From the NCBI GenBank assembly GCA_963847085.1, contig CAWJYO010000011.1, positions 682,001 through 746,000 of the forward strand: DNA of 64,000 nucleotides, written 5' to 3'. This stretch comes from Ilyomonas sp963847085 (GTDB lineage Bacteria > Bacteroidota > Bacteroidia > Chitinophagales > Chitinophagaceae). The notes beneath the pieces were generated by a model, which saw nothing but the letters and a program-made list of their open reading frames with translations, was not told the origin of the DNA and searched no databases. Shown piece by piece: positions 1 to 8,882 of this stretch. The translations under genes and the position numbers were made by a program. How positions within the stretch are numbered: the first letter of the stretch is position 1; the number at the start of each line of letters is the position of its first letter.

Positions 1-1
1 G

Positions 2-430
2 CTGAAAACATTGGGTGCTGATACAGGCTGGGATTCAATTGGTGATTTTCCGCAAGCAAAATCATTGTCTAAATTTTTTGATGAATTAAACAGCAAAAAC
101 AAACTTGCTAAAACTATTTTATACAACCTCAACCCAGCCGATAATGCAGTAATGGCAACCATGATTGGAAACTTTAATGATGGCTCGGTAAGAGGCAAAA
201 TGCAATGGGGTTCGGCATGGTGGTATTTAGATCAGAAAGATGGGATGACACAACAACTGAACACCTTATCGAATGCAGGTTTACTCTCATGTTTTGTTGG
301 TATGCTTACCGATTCGAGAAGCTTTTTATCATATCCCCGGCATGAATATTTTCGTCGTATTTTATGTAATCTTTTTGGTGAAGAAATCGAACGTGGCGAG
401 TTACCAAATGATATAGAATGGACAGGCTAA
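2..430 (+). CDS. uxaC: Uronate (glucuronate) isomerase, C-terminal part
   Basis: This is the C-terminal 142 residues of uronate isomerase. The reading frame is open from base 2 and the N-terminal two thirds lies before the window. Uronate isomerase converts D-glucuronate to fructuronate and D-galacturonate to tagaturonate in the cytoplasm, the first step of hexuronate breakdown. The family's characteristic C-terminal blocks are visible: GKMQWGSAWW, then DQKDGM, then a long match to FVGMLTDSRSFLSY followed by HEYFRRILCN, and a final ERGELP. These blocks are highly specific to UxaC. The gene ends at a TAA and is convergent with ung, with only about 80 bp between them and no clear terminator hairpin. 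Other uronate pathway genes would have to lie upstream of the window. Confidence 0.93.
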   Translation: MKTLGADTGWDSIGDFPQAKSLSKFFDELNSKNKLAKTILYNLNPADNAVMATMIGNFNDGSVRGKMQWGSAWWYLDQKDGMTQQLNTLSNAGLLSCFVGMLTDSRSFLSYPRHEYFRRILCNLFGEEIERGELPNDIEWTG

Positions 431-510
431 AATTGTTCAGGATATTTGTTATTACAATGCCATCAATTATTTCAATTTTAGCGCAAAATAAAAAGCGGTT
501 AACTTAAGAA

Positions 511-1185
511 TTATGGCAAACTCCAGTCAATTGCATCTTTACCACTTTTGATTAATAAATCGTTGGCTTTACTAAAATGGCGGCATCCAAAAAAGCCTTT
601 ATCAGCACTGTATGGAGAAGGATGCGCAGCTTTTAAAACAAAGTGTTTGGTTTCATCAATCAGCACTTGTTTTTCCTGTGCAAACTTTCCCCATAACAAA
701 AACACGATGCCTTCTTTTTTGTCAGAGATCACTTGTATTACTTTATCGGTAAATTGCTGCCAGCCTATTTTTTGATGTGATGCCGGTTCTTTAGCGCGCA
801 CAGTTAAAATAGCATTCAATAAAAATACGCCTTGTTTTGCCCAGGGCGTTAAGTTGCCTGTATGCGGTATTGCCATGCCTACATCAGTATGCAATTCTTT
901 AAAAATATTTTCTAATGAAGGCGGTGGTTTTACACCATCTGAAACAGAAAAACTTAAGCCCATTGCCTGCCCCTTTCCATGATACGGATCTTGCCCCAGC
1001 AGCACAATTTTCACCTCATCAAAAGGCGTGGTATCAAACGCATTGAAGATAAGCGGACCGGGTGGGTAAATGGTGGCTCCTGTAGCCCGCTCGGTTTTTA
1101 AATGTGCGGTAATCTGTTGAAAATAAGTCTTTTGAAATTCATCTTTCAGCACTTCCTTCCAGCTTTCTTCTATTTTTACATCCAT
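511..1185 (-). CDS. ung: Uracil-DNA glycosylase, family 1
   Basis: A 224-residue uracil-DNA glycosylase, which removes uracil from DNA to start base excision repair. The length is normal for family 1. The water-activating motif GQDPYHG lies at residues 64-70 with catalytic Asp66. A PPPSLENIFKEL segment follows. The C-terminal HPSPYSA-type motif carries the second catalytic His and the DNA-intercalation loop. The start ATG at 1185 gives the family's usual N-terminus. Upstream, the divergent tRNA-Arg gene begins only 53 bp away, and the tRNA's TTTG promoter box at 1196 lies between the two starts, so the promoter regions may overlap. Confidence 0.97.
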   Translation of the reverse strand: MDVKIEESWKEVLKDEFQKTYFQQITAHLKTERATGATIYPPGPLIFNAFDTTPFDEVKIVLLGQDPYHGKGQAMGLSFSVSDGVKPPPSLENIFKELHTDVGMAIPHTGNLTPWAKQGVFLLNAILTVRAKEPASHQKIGWQQFTDKVIQVISDKKEGIVFLLWGKFAQEKQVLIDETKHFVLKAAHPSPYSADKGFFGCRHFSKANDLLIKSGKDAIDWSLP

Positions 1186-1195
1186 AGCAAAACCG

Positions 1196-1227
1196 TTTGG
1201 TTACAAAGGAAGGAATAATTAGTTTTG
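1196..1227 (+). promoter_or_regulatory. Bacteroidota-type promoter of the tRNA-Arg gene
   Basis: TTTG at 1196-1199 and TAGTTTTG at 1220-1227, 20 bp apart, match the Bacteroidota sigma-ABfr consensus (TTTG at -33, TAnnTTTG at -7). The tRNA 5' end at 1239 lies about 12 nt after the -7 box, as expected for a tRNA promoter with a very short leader. This supports transcription of the interrupted tRNA as an independent unit. Confidence 0.75.
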
Positions 1228-1238
1228 CCGCCAATTTT

Positions 1239-1557
1239 GGTTCGGTAGCTCAGCTGGATAGAGCAACTGCCTTCAATAGGAGCCATTGAACAGGAAACTT
1301 TCATTGGGATTCTGACTGTTCAGGGAAATCTAAAGAGTGAATGATGACTTCATTCAATGACAACCGTGAGTCCCGACACGTCGGGATGCAGAGACTAAGT
1401 ACGTCAGACACCTAAGTCCTAATTTATTAGGATAAGGTGAAGAGACAGTCCAGACCACAAATCGCACTAAGTTAATCAAACATCTTAGTAGCAGAGTAGT
1501 GAAAACTATAGTGGTACGCTAAGCAGTAGGTCATTGGTTCGAATCCAATCCGGATCA
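1239..1557 (+). tRNA. tRNA-Arg(UCU), interrupted in the anticodon by a group I intron
   Basis: Exon 1 is 1239-1273 and exon 2 is 1519-1557. Joined, they give a 74-nt tRNA. The acceptor stem pairs 1239-1245 with 1550-1556 (two G-U pairs), with discriminator A1557 and no encoded CCA. The D arm is GCTC/GAGC. The anticodon stem is ACTGC/GCAGT with loop CTTCTAA, so the anticodon is UCU (Arg, codons AGA and AGG). The variable loop has 5 nt. The T arm is ATTGG-TTCGAAT-CCAAT. The intron splits the anticodon between positions 34 and 35 (U|CU), so no functional tRNA forms without splicing. A Bacteroidota-type promoter lies just upstream and a strong hairpin terminator follows directly. Standard tRNA finders may miss the gene or report only the 3' half. 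Confidence 0.93.
1274..1518 (+). ncRNA. Group I self-splicing intron (IC3-like, 245 nt, no ORF) in tRNA-Arg(UCU)
   Basis: The core pairings of a group I ribozyme can be drawn. P1: exon CUU (1271-1273) pairs with guide GAG (1280-1282), placing the required U-G wobble at the 5' splice site. P10: UAG (1277-1279) pairs with CUA of exon 2 (1519-1521). P2: 1283-1290 with 1300-1307. P3: TCTGAC (1311-1316) with GTCAGA (1403-1408). P5-like hairpin: 1339-1355. P6a hairpin: TCCCGA/TCGGGA (1371-1386). The conserved R region CAGAGACTA (1389-1397) and S region ACAGTCC (1445-1451) form P7 (GACT/AGTC). P8: CACCT/AGGTG (1409-1439). P9: ACTAAG/CTTAGT (1466-1489), then a GAAA tetraloop hairpin (1497-1508). The terminal G is 1518. 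The organisation closely follows the compact Azoarcus tRNA-Ile intron. No endonuclease ORF is present. The IC3 subclass is inferred. Confidence 0.92.
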
Positions 1558-1559
1558 CA

Positions 1560-1598
1560 AAAACAAAAGCTTCGTAGATGTACGAGGCTTTTGTTTTT
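1560..1598. terminator. Strong hairpin terminator after tRNA-Arg
   Basis: A near-perfect stem runs from 1560-1577 to 1581-1598 (AAAACAAAAGC plus TTCGTA, paired with its complement) with a 3-4 nt loop and flanking A and T runs. It starts three bases after the tRNA 3' end, so it should end tRNA transcription. Its right arm contains one of the 16 copies of the recurrent 11-mer TTTGTTTTTGC (1590-1600). Confidence 0.8.
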
Positions 1599-1765
1599 GC
1601 ACGATTTTTTGTCATAATTTATAACCACATTTGTGAGGTTGCTTTTATTATGCCAAACCATTCTTTTTAAACGCAGTGATTCCTTGGAAAATGTTCCATT
1701 GTTGGTAATCTCCAGCAACAAGCTACAGAACTTAAGCAGTGAACAAAATTCATTAAATTTGATAC

Positions 1766-1993
1766 ATGAAAACAGTGACAATCACTATCCCAGACACGAT
1801 AGATATAGATAACAATGAAGTTGCTATGCTTGTTGCAACACGACTTTATGAACAAGGAAAACTTTCGCTTGGACAAGCAGCAGAAATAGCAGGGCTGACA
1901 AAAAGAACATTTGCAGAACTATTAGGAAGATATAACGTTTCTATTTTTAATTACCCTGCTTCGGAATTATCAAGAGACGTCGCCAATGCCTAA
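1766..1993 (+). CDS. UPF0175-family antitoxin
   Basis: A 75-residue protein resembling the UPF0175 family. An N-terminal beta-rich start (VTITIPDTI) leads to a helix-turn-helix-like core with EQGKLSLGQAAEIAGLTKR followed by TFAELL and the family's ending around NVSIFNYPASEL. Such proteins are small DNA-binding antitoxins paired with DUF3368 PIN-like proteins. Its stop overlaps the start of the next gene by 8 bp, a typical translationally coupled toxin-antitoxin arrangement. It probably neutralises the toxin and represses the pair. The 160 bp upstream, back to the tRNA terminator, is the likely promoter-operator. I saw no defect in the gene. Confidence 0.85.
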   Translation: MKTVTITIPDTIDIDNNEVAMLVATRLYEQGKLSLGQAAEIAGLTKRTFAELLGRYNVSIFNYPASELSRDVANA

Positions 1994-2441
1994 AACTATT
2001 ATTTCCGACACAAGCTGTTTTATCATATTGACAAATATCGGAGAACTCGATTTGCTGCAAAAAGTTTACGGACAAATAATAACTACTGTTGAAGTTGCTG
2101 CTGAATTTGGAGAACCACTTCCGGGCTGGGTAGAGATTGAAGCCGTGAAAGACAAATACAGACAAAGGATATTAGAAATGCAAGTGGATAAAGGTGAGGC
2201 AAGCGCGCTTGCTTTAGCACTTGAAACATTTGGCAGTACAATAATTATTGATGATTCTCGTGCAAGAAAAGTGGCTGAAAAACTCGGAATGAATTTCACC
2301 GGAACGATTGGAGTAATTATCAAAGCAAAGCTTAAAGGAATAATTCTATCTATAAAACCATTGCTTGCAAAAATCAGGCAAACTGATTTTAGAATAACAG
2401 ACGAGATTGAACAACAAGCATTAAAAGAAGCCAATGAATAA
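1986..2441 (+). CDS. DUF3368 PIN-like toxin (putative ribonuclease)
   Basis: A 151-residue DUF3368 protein with a PIN-like fold. Acidic residues typical of the PIN metal site are visible: Asp8 in ISDTSC, the Glu of DKGEASALALA near residue 71, and the Asp pair in IIIDDSRARKVAE near residue 93. The GTIGVI segment that ends DUF3368 proteins is also present. PIN toxins cleave RNA, but the RNA target cannot be told from sequence. It overlaps the antitoxin gene by 8 bp and forms a two-gene operon. The pair sits directly downstream of the intron-bearing tRNA, a common site for acquired modules. The C-terminus ends 58 bp before the convergent ABC transporter gene. Confidence 0.85.
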   Translation: MPKTIISDTSCFIILTNIGELDLLQKVYGQIITTVEVAAEFGEPLPGWVEIEAVKDKYRQRILEMQVDKGEASALALALETFGSTIIIDDSRARKVAEKLGMNFTGTIGVIIKAKLKGIILSIKPLLAKIRQTDFRITDEIEQQALKEANE

Positions 2442-2498
2442 TAAGCTTCAGCAGATTCAAGACCTTGCTCAGTTTACTCAATCCTCCTTTTTTACAAC

Positions 2499-4354
2499 CT
2501 ACCGATACCCCGCTGCCTGCAAATGAAACAGTTCTGCATATCTTCCGTTTTTCTTTAGTAATTCTTCATGGCTTCCCATCTCTAACAATTGTCCTTTATC
2601 CAATACTAAAATCCTGTCTGCCATGCGTACTGTAGAGAACCGATGCGAAATCAGCACTGCCATTTTTCCTTTGGTTAAATCGGCAAAACGTTGAAACACT
2701 TCATACTCGGCACGCGCATCTAGGGCGGCTGTTGGCTCATCTAAAATCAACAATTGCGCGCTTTTCATATAAGCCCTTGCCAAAGCTATTTTTTGCCATT
2801 CGCCGCCCGATAATTCAACACCATCATTAAAGCGTCGTCCCAAAGCCTGGTCGTATTGCAAAGGAAGGGCTTCAATTACAGGATGAGCAAGACTTTGCTC
2901 CGCAGAAGATTGAATTAAAGGGCGATCCATTTGTTGTTCAATGTGCCCCACTGCAATATTTTGCGCAACACTCATTTGATAGCGGATAAAGTCCTGGAAA
3001 ATAACACCAACATTCAATCTTAATTCGTTCAAATCGTATTCTTTTAAATCAATTCCATCCAATAAAATTCTGCCTTCTGTCGGGTCGTACAAACGCGCCA
3101 AAAGCTTTACCAGCGTGGTTTTCCCGGCTCCGTTCTCTCCTACCAACGCCAGCTTTTCATCTGGATGCAGTGTAAAAGAAAGATGGCGGTTTGCCCATTT
3201 GTTGCTGTTGCTGTATTTAAAACCAACATCTTCAAAAACAAATCCTTGCTTAATGGGAGCCGGAAACGGCAACGGATGTTTGGGTTGCGTGATATTTGGT
3301 TGAATAGTAAAAAAATCAAAGAAGTCAGTAAGATAAACTGCGCCTTGCGATACCGAAGTAAAGCGAATAAAAATGCCTTCCAATAAACTTCGCAATTGCC
3401 GGAACGAACCCGCTAAAAAAGTAAGCGTACCAATGGTTATTATTCCGCCAATGGCTTGCAATATGATGAAGATATAAGCGCCATAATAACCCGCACTTCC
3501 CAGCATTGATAACACCGTTCCCCATGAAGAACGACTGATGGCAAGACGTTTATTATCATTATAAAATTGAGTCGCTAATGTTTGAAAACGTTCGATTAAA
3601 AACGAAGACAAGCCAAACAACTTCACCTCTTTTGCAGTTTCATCACTGGCCCCGATATAACGCATATAATCCAGCTCGCGGCGTTGCGGCGTTTGTCTTC
3701 TTGATAACGCATACGAACGATCATTAAAGTAAGATTCACCAATAAAAGCCGGAATGACAGCCAATAAAAGCAGCAGGATCAACCATGCGTTAAACGCCAG
3801 CAAACCTGCAGCTAAAAAGGCCATCGTTATTAAGTCCTGCATCTGGCTTAATACCTGTGAAAGTAAAATAGTACGGCCGGTGGTTTGCACTCTTGCTCTT
3901 TCTAATTTATCATAAAACTCGCTGTTTTCAAATTGGTCTAAATCCAATGTGGCAGCGTGTTTCATGAGCTTGACAGAAGTATAGTTGGAAAACAAATCAC
4001 CCAGCAAACTATCCATCAAAGTAATAGCGCGGCTTAATGCATCTGAAGCGATGGCAAGAACAAACTCGGCACCCACCAACCACCACAAATGCGTGTGTGA
4101 AGCAGCCCCATGCAGCCGTGCAATATGAATAACTTCATCTATAATTAATTTACCGACATAAAAATTGCTACCGGCGTTGCCGAGCGGATAATACGCAGCA
4201 GCGCATTTACAATTGTTAGACTCTTGTTGGTTTGCCACACAAGACTAAAAAAGCGTGGCAGATTGCGGAGTGAAGAAAGTTTATCTTTAAAATTAAGTTG
4301 CTGTTGTGCGTTACGTTGTGTGCTTTTGTTTTCGCCTCTTTTTTCCAATGCCAT
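2499..4354 (-). CDS. ABC exporter, fused membrane and ATPase domains (one frameshift)
   Basis: An ABC-type exporter half-transporter of about 618 residues. The N-terminal half carries membrane helices. The C-terminal half is a full ATPase with Walker A GENGAGKTT, Q-loop VIFQDF, signature LSGGEWQKIALARA, Walker B LLILDEPTAALD and switch His in LISHRFSTV. The start chosen is ATG at 4354 (MALEKRGENK). The N-terminal about 65 residues are in a different frame from the rest. The shift falls near 4155-4165, at an A5/T5 homopolymer where ...PVAIFMS should continue into GKLIIDEVIH. This looks like a single-base sequencing error. Substrate unknown; probably lipid, peptide or drug export. Confidence 0.85.
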
Positions 4355-4416
4355 CTTGTGAATATAATAAAAAGCGTTCAAAAAAAGAGGCAAAAACAAA
4401 CCTTAACAAAGGAAAA

Positions 4417-5065
4417 TTATGTGTTGGCTTTTATCCACTCTGTAAAATCAGCAACCGAAGTAAACAGTTTATCAGGATGTTCCTTTTTTAATTCGTCCAC
4501 TTTTACCGTTTCTGCCCAGGCAGCGGAAACCACTTTGATACCCGCTTTGCGGCTTTCTTTTATATCGCTTGCAGCATCGCCAACATAAACCGCTTGTTCT
4601 TTATGAATATCTCCAAGTGAATGCAGAATGGCAGCAATCGCTTCGGCTTTATTCGAGCCTTCGCGGTGTGCCGTTTTCAATCATTTCAAAATAAGAGACA
4701 AGTCCTAAGCGATGCAACGTTAATCCCGATGTATATTTTCCTTTTCCAGTAGCTATAGCAAGATGCACCCCTTTTTGTTGTAGCTCATCTAACAGTTCTG
4801 TCATGCCTTCAAAAGGAGCTGAACACATATCGTGCATGGCTTCATAAAACCGCAAAAAATCAGAAGTGCCTTTTTTGTAATCATCCGGTGCTAACGACTT
4901 TATGGTACCTTCTTCATCGGGCCCGAAATGCGATTGAATTTCTTCATCAGAAAGCGGGCGGTTTACTATAGGTTCTACCGCATGGCGAAAAGCGGCAATG
5001 CAAAGTGGAACTGTATTTGCCAATGTTCCGTCAATGTCAAAAATTACGGCTTTTATTTTTTGCAT
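4417..5065 (-). CDS. HAD-family phosphatase, phosphoglycolate phosphatase-like (one frameshift)
   Basis: A haloacid dehalogenase-type hydrolase of about 215 residues. Motif I is near the N-terminus (FDIDGTLANT, nucleophile Asp), motif II in LAIATGKGK, and motif IV in VYVGDAASDIK with a following AGIKVVSAAW. The cap region after motif I is the alpha-helical C1 type seen in phosphoglycolate and pyrophosphate phosphatases. The frame breaks near 4665, where MIENGTP should read directly into EGSNKAEAIAA; one base is missing or extra there. The substrate cannot be assigned. The gene follows the ABC exporter gene on the same strand, 62 bp upstream of its start, and may be transcribed with it. Confidence 0.85.
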
Positions 5066-5255
5066 AGGTTATTAGGTAAGCCGCAAACATAAGAGGAAAT
5101 GAGAGGAATACTGATTTGAGCCAATGAATCTTTTTTATAAAAAGCTATGATATAATGTGCGAATGAAAAATCGTGCTTTTAATTTTCATTTTGTCGCCTC
5201 AAAAGATATTCTTTCAAAAGAGCATTGAGAAAAATAGCCCTTATTTTACCGCCCT

Positions 5256-5263
5256 TATTTTTG
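5256..5263 (+). promoter_or_regulatory. TAnnTTTG -7 box before the MFS gene
   Basis: TATTTTTG lies 32 bp before the MFS start. No well-spaced TTTG -33 partner is visible (nearest TTG at 5225), so this is a moderate call. Confidence 0.45.
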
Positions 5264-5294
5264 CAGCAAAACAAAGCGATACTACCAATCATCT

Positions 5295-6563
5295 ATGGAA
5301 ACATTTGTTCCTAACAAAGCACCTTCTGCGAGCAATACGATTGTACCGCAACGCACCGCGCAACAAACTTTTTTTCTAATATTAATATTAGGCTTGCTGG
5401 ATACGCTTACTCCCTTTTCGATAGACATGTATCTGCCTGCGTTTCCACCTATAGCAAAGGACTTGCATACCACAGTTGAAAACATGTCGTTAAGCGTATC
5501 AACTTACTTTCTCGGCTTTGCCATTGGGCAAATTGTATATGGACCTTTGCTCGACCGATTTGGCAGAAAGATTCCGCTTTATATAGGTTTGGTTTTATAC
5601 ATATTTGCAACACTTGGCTGTGCCGCTTGCCTACATTAAACGCACTGCTGGTAATGCGCTTTGTTCAGGCACTGGGTGGTTGTGTGGGTTCGGTGGCTGC
5701 CATTGCTATGGTGCAGGATTTGTTTCCGCCCGAAAAGAGTGCTTCTATTATTTCGTTTTTGATTTTAGTAATTGGTTTGTCGCCACTGTTGGCACCTTCC
5801 GTTGGTTCCTTTGTGCTCACACTTTGGGGATGGCATGGCGTGTTTGTTGTGCTGGCTGTTATTGCAGCCATTCTTTTATTGATTGCTTTCTTTTTTCTTC
5901 CGGCAGGCGCGGCCCCTGATAAAAGTATTTCGCTTATGCCGAAACCCATTCTGAAAGTGTTTCGGCAAATCATTACAGAACCTCAGTTTTTTGTGTATGC
6001 GTTTGCAGGCACGTTTGCTTTTGCCGGATTGTTTATTTATGTTGCCGGTTCGCCTGCTGTGTTCATGAACTTTTTTCATTTAACGCCACACCAATACGGT
6101 GGTGTGTTTGCTTTGCTTTCTGTTGGTTTTATTGGTGGCAGCCAACTCAATCATTTGCTTACTAAACGATATAGCAGTGCTACAGATTTTTACGGTTGCA
6201 CTCATCGTACAAACCATTGCAAGCGTTTTGTTTTTTGCTATTGTGTGGATGGGCACATTATCTCTTGCCGGACATCTTATCTTTCTTTTTGTAATACTGT
6301 CCTGTGTTGGCATTAGCGGACCCAACGCAACTGCTATTGCTATGTCGCCATTTGCAAAAACCGCTGGCAGTGCATCAGCTTTGTTAGGTTTTATACAAAT
6401 TGGTATCGGTGGTATCGTATCTTCTGCTGTGGGTTTACTGCATCAAAAAGGAAGCTTGCCGCTTGCCTCGAGTATGACAGCATCGGTGGTAGTAGCACTG
6501 GTTATATTTTTAGCAGGAAGAAAAAAACTTCAGGATGCGAAAGAAGATTCGATGCGCAATTGA
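5295..6563 (+). CDS. Bcr/CflA-like MFS drug efflux transporter (two frameshifts)
   Basis: A 12-helix major facilitator of about 420 residues resembling the Bcr/CflA drug-resistance group. The N-terminus has DTLTPFSIDMYLPAFP, typical of this group, followed by the loop 2-3 signature GPLLDRFGRKIPLYIG. The middle includes VMRFVQALGGCVGSVAA, and the C-terminal half ends in a short charged tail. The protein is split over three frames: a break near 5620-5630 (after LGCAAC, before LPTLNALL) and another near 6170-6185 (between HLLTKRYSS and VLQIFTVAL). Sequence before and after each break lines up with one continuous transporter. I take both breaks as sequencing errors; two in one gene could alternatively mark a decayed gene. 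Confidence 0.83.
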
Positions 6564-6893
6564 TAGTCCTTTTCTTTTTATTCTTTCTTACTGTGAATAG
6601 TATCCGATACTGGTTTACATACATAAAAGACGTAAAAGAATTTATCTCAAACACATTCGGTAAATAACAAAAGCCATCTCAAATTAAAATAGGTAAAGTG
6701 TACATTTTTATAGGTTTACACAAGTGAATCTTCTCTCCGTTTAACCATTCTGCACTTACATTCGTACTGTAGATTACATAGCAGAAAGAAACAGGAATCC
6801 AGGCACTTTTATTAAAAACATCATCTGCTATAACCAAGTAATTTGTTGACCTATGTGTAGTTAATTTATTTCTTAGTTCTTAACCAACTTTCT
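6564..6893. other. 330-bp intergenic region, no gene seen
   Basis: AT-rich DNA between the MFS gene and a response regulator gene. I see no ORF, tRNA, strong hairpin or clear promoter box. The region before 6894 should hold the regulator's promoter, but only a weak TAATTTG-like string is present at about 6839. Confidence 0.4.
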
Positions 6894-7355
6894 ATGAAAT
6901 CACCACTACTCAGAATTGTTATTCTGGACGATGATGCGTTTGACAACTCATTGTGTATGCTGTATTTTAAACGAATACTGCAGAGTGTAGATTTTGATAT
7001 TGTTGGGTTTACGAATCCGGTAGAAGGCTTGCAGTTTATAGAAACCGAATTTGAAAAACAGGCCGTCAGAACAATTGTCTTATTAGACCTCAGCATGCCT
7101 TTGTTAAATGGCTGGGAAGTTCTCCATCAATTAGAAAAATTACCGCCTCAATTCATTCCTTATTTATCTGTTTACATACTTTCTTATTCTGTACAGAAAG
7201 ATGATGTACAGAAGTCTGAGGAATCCTCATTAGTAAAATCTTATTTAGTGAAGCCGCTGACAGATCACTTAGCTTATCTCTATGAGAATATTGTGGAGGT
7301 TGAGCTACCAGCAACTATACAGGATAAATTTGCGTTGTTCAGTAATAAAAAATAA
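6894..7355 (+). CDS. Single-domain response regulator
   Basis: A 153-residue stand-alone receiver (CheY-like) domain with no output domain. The acidic triad DDD is at residues 12-14, the phosphoacceptor is Asp65 in VLLDLSMPLLNGWE, a Ser sits in the switch position (YILSYSV), and Lys120 lies in YLVKPL. Bacteroidota often pair such regulators with PAS-type sensor kinases. No kinase is adjacent here, so its partner is unknown. It closely resembles in build the receiver protein at 42970-43365, which does sit beside a kinase. The stop codon lies inside a perfect terminator hairpin. Confidence 0.9.
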   Translation: MKSPLLRIVILDDDAFDNSLCMLYFKRILQSVDFDIVGFTNPVEGLQFIETEFEKQAVRTIVLLDLSMPLLNGWEVLHQLEKLPPQFIPYLSVYILSYSVQKDDVQKSEESSLVKSYLVKPLTDHLAYLYENIVEVELPATIQDKFALFSNKK

Positions 7356-7378
7356 CCTGCTGGTTATTTTTTATTACT
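7341..7378. terminator. Perfect 17-bp hairpin overlapping a stop codon
   Basis: AGTAATAAAAAATAACC (7341-7357) pairs perfectly with 7362-7378 around a TGCT loop. The TAA stop of the response regulator (7353-7355) lies inside the left arm. The A- and T-rich arms allow termination on both strands, which fits the convergent gene at 7426. Confidence 0.8.
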
Positions 7379-7425
7379 CTTTGTATACTCATCATTTTAG
7401 TGGCGCTTTATCAAAACGAAATTCA

Positions 7426-8268
7426 TCAATTGGCTACCGGCGGTACGGGCACCCGATGCTTTTTTGATGGTTTGATGCGATAACCAACAATACATTTGAT
7501 GATTCTTCTGTCTGCTAAACTGGTTAAACCGATTCCATAACCGGCGTTCAATTCCCAGTCGGGCGATACATCCAGATTTACGGCCAAAAACAATTGCTCA
7601 TCTTGTTCTCCCCACGGTAAGAACTGACGAAAAGGTCCGATGGAACCGTAATATTCAAGTGCGGGAGACACCACTTTATTAATAGAATACTGCGCCATTA
7701 TATTGGGCGAAAACACAAAGCCCTGATGACTGTTCAATCCATGCAATGATTTATCAATCGTTGGATTAAGAGAGATGTAAAGATTCCTCCATGTTCTGTC
7801 AATAATAGGTCGTATCTCCACTGTCCAGTCGTCTTCCGAAAAACTTCTTTTCTGATAACCTGCTTCTGTGCTCAAACTCAAGCCAAACGGGAGATGCCAG
7901 CGGTCGGGAGCTGTAAACCGTGGACGAATGTGGCTACCTACATAAGCCGTTCGACCATCGCTGCCAACCGAATTAAAAAAGTAAAAACCAATTTCAAAGT
8001 TCGGGGCAAAACCATGTGTAATTTCAACCGTTTCATGCAGATCATGATTGGTGGGATACACATCGTTTATCTTGGTTGAAGTACCACTGCTTGTAAAGTT
8101 GCTATGCAGCTCAACCATGGTGTAATTCTTGGGCACAGTAGGCGATTCATACACCTGGATTTCATAGTTGTCCTGCGCATAAACAGGCAACAGCGGAAAG
8201 AAAAATAAAGTTATCAGTGCCATTCGCTGCCAGTGCTTCGATTGATTGCTTACACGCTTATATTTCAT
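7426..8268 (-). CDS. Secreted or outer-membrane protein of unknown function
   Basis: A 280-residue protein with an N-terminal signal peptide (basic start, hydrophobic stretch around residues 17-29, cleavage after VYAQ). The mature part has alternating strands with many aromatic residues (FEIGFYFF, LSTEAGYQKRSF, LFLAVNLDVS, LNAGYGIGLT), the look of a beta-barrel outer-membrane protein. Phrases such as PSPNIMAQYSI-type strands and ELNAGYGIG resemble proteins loosely annotated as transporters or phenol-degradation-like barrels in Bacteroidota. I cannot assign a substrate. The gene stands alone, convergent with the response regulator and divergent from a small unknown gene. Confidence 0.75.
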   Translation of the reverse strand: MKYKRVSNQSKHWQRMALITLFFFPLLPVYAQDNYEIQVYESPTVPKNYTMVELHSNFTSSGTSTKINDVYPTNHDLHETVEITHGFAPNFEIGFYFFNSVGSDGRTAYVGSHIRPRFTAPDRWHLPFGLSLSTEAGYQKRSFSEDDWTVEIRPIIDRTWRNLYISLNPTIDKSLHGLNSHQGFVFSPNIMAQYSINKVVSPALEYYGSIGPFRQFLPWGEQDEQLFLAVNLDVSPDWELNAGYGIGLTSLADRRIIKCIVGYRIKPSKKHRVPVPPVAN

Positions 8269-8525
8269 AATCCAAACAAAGAAAAATGATTTTGCTTTTC
8301 CTGTAAAACAAAACAGAAGAAGTGTTGAACTGTGTGCAATTTATTTGCCACAGGTTGAGCAGCAGCAGATACAATTGAAACAAAAATTATTTATTGCACG
8401 GCTTGCATTTCACCGTAAAGATTATATTATCAAAAGAAAAATTTGTGGCGATTGGCACTTACGGCACTATAATAGTTGTGTTGATACCGTCATAACCTAA
8501 ACGCGAAAAATACGACTAAGACAGT

Positions 8526-8882
8526 ATGAGGAACACACAAAACAATAAACTCTTTACCACAGTAGCCAATACCTTACAAGGAAGATGGTACAACTTTGCT
8601 ACCGATGAAGTTCTGGTATTTTCACCGGCTAAAGAACCGTTGGAAGCAAACGATGTGCTGATAATAAAAAATGGTATTGCACGATCTGACTATTACCTGC
8701 TTGGCTTTTGCCCTACAGGTGAAATTTATGCCTTGATTGGAGATAGCGAATACATATCCAATGCAACCATTAAAATTATAACAGAAGATAGCCTGATTAT
8801 GCAGCAACCCGACTGTAAAATGCTTATTTACGAACGAAGAAAAGACACCAGTTTTGCTGATAACCTGATAGCAGGTTTGTAA
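8526..8882 (+). CDS. Hypothetical protein, 118 residues
   Basis: I do not recognise this gene. It encodes a soluble 118-residue protein without signal peptide or membrane segment. The sequence has a beta-rich pattern (GRWYNFATDEVLVF near residue 20, GEIYALIGDSEYI, TIKIITEDSLIM, KMLIYERR) that resembles a small lipocalin-like or start-like beta sheet, but this is only an impression. It has an ATG start, normal codon use and no overlapping alternative, and it lies about 150 bp before the DinB-like gene on the same strand. Confidence 0.6.
   Translation: MRNTQNNKLFTTVANTLQGRWYNFATDEVLVFSPAKEPLEANDVLIIKNGIARSDYYLLGFCPTGEIYALIGDSEYISNATIKIITEDSLIMQQPDCKMLIYERRKDTSFADNLIAGL

Noticed and set aside
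1506..1781. ORF on the minus strand ending in a DPDWIRTNDLLLSVPL-like tail
   Set aside because: The C-terminus is the reverse translation of the tRNA-Arg 3' exon. This is a well-known spurious annotation.
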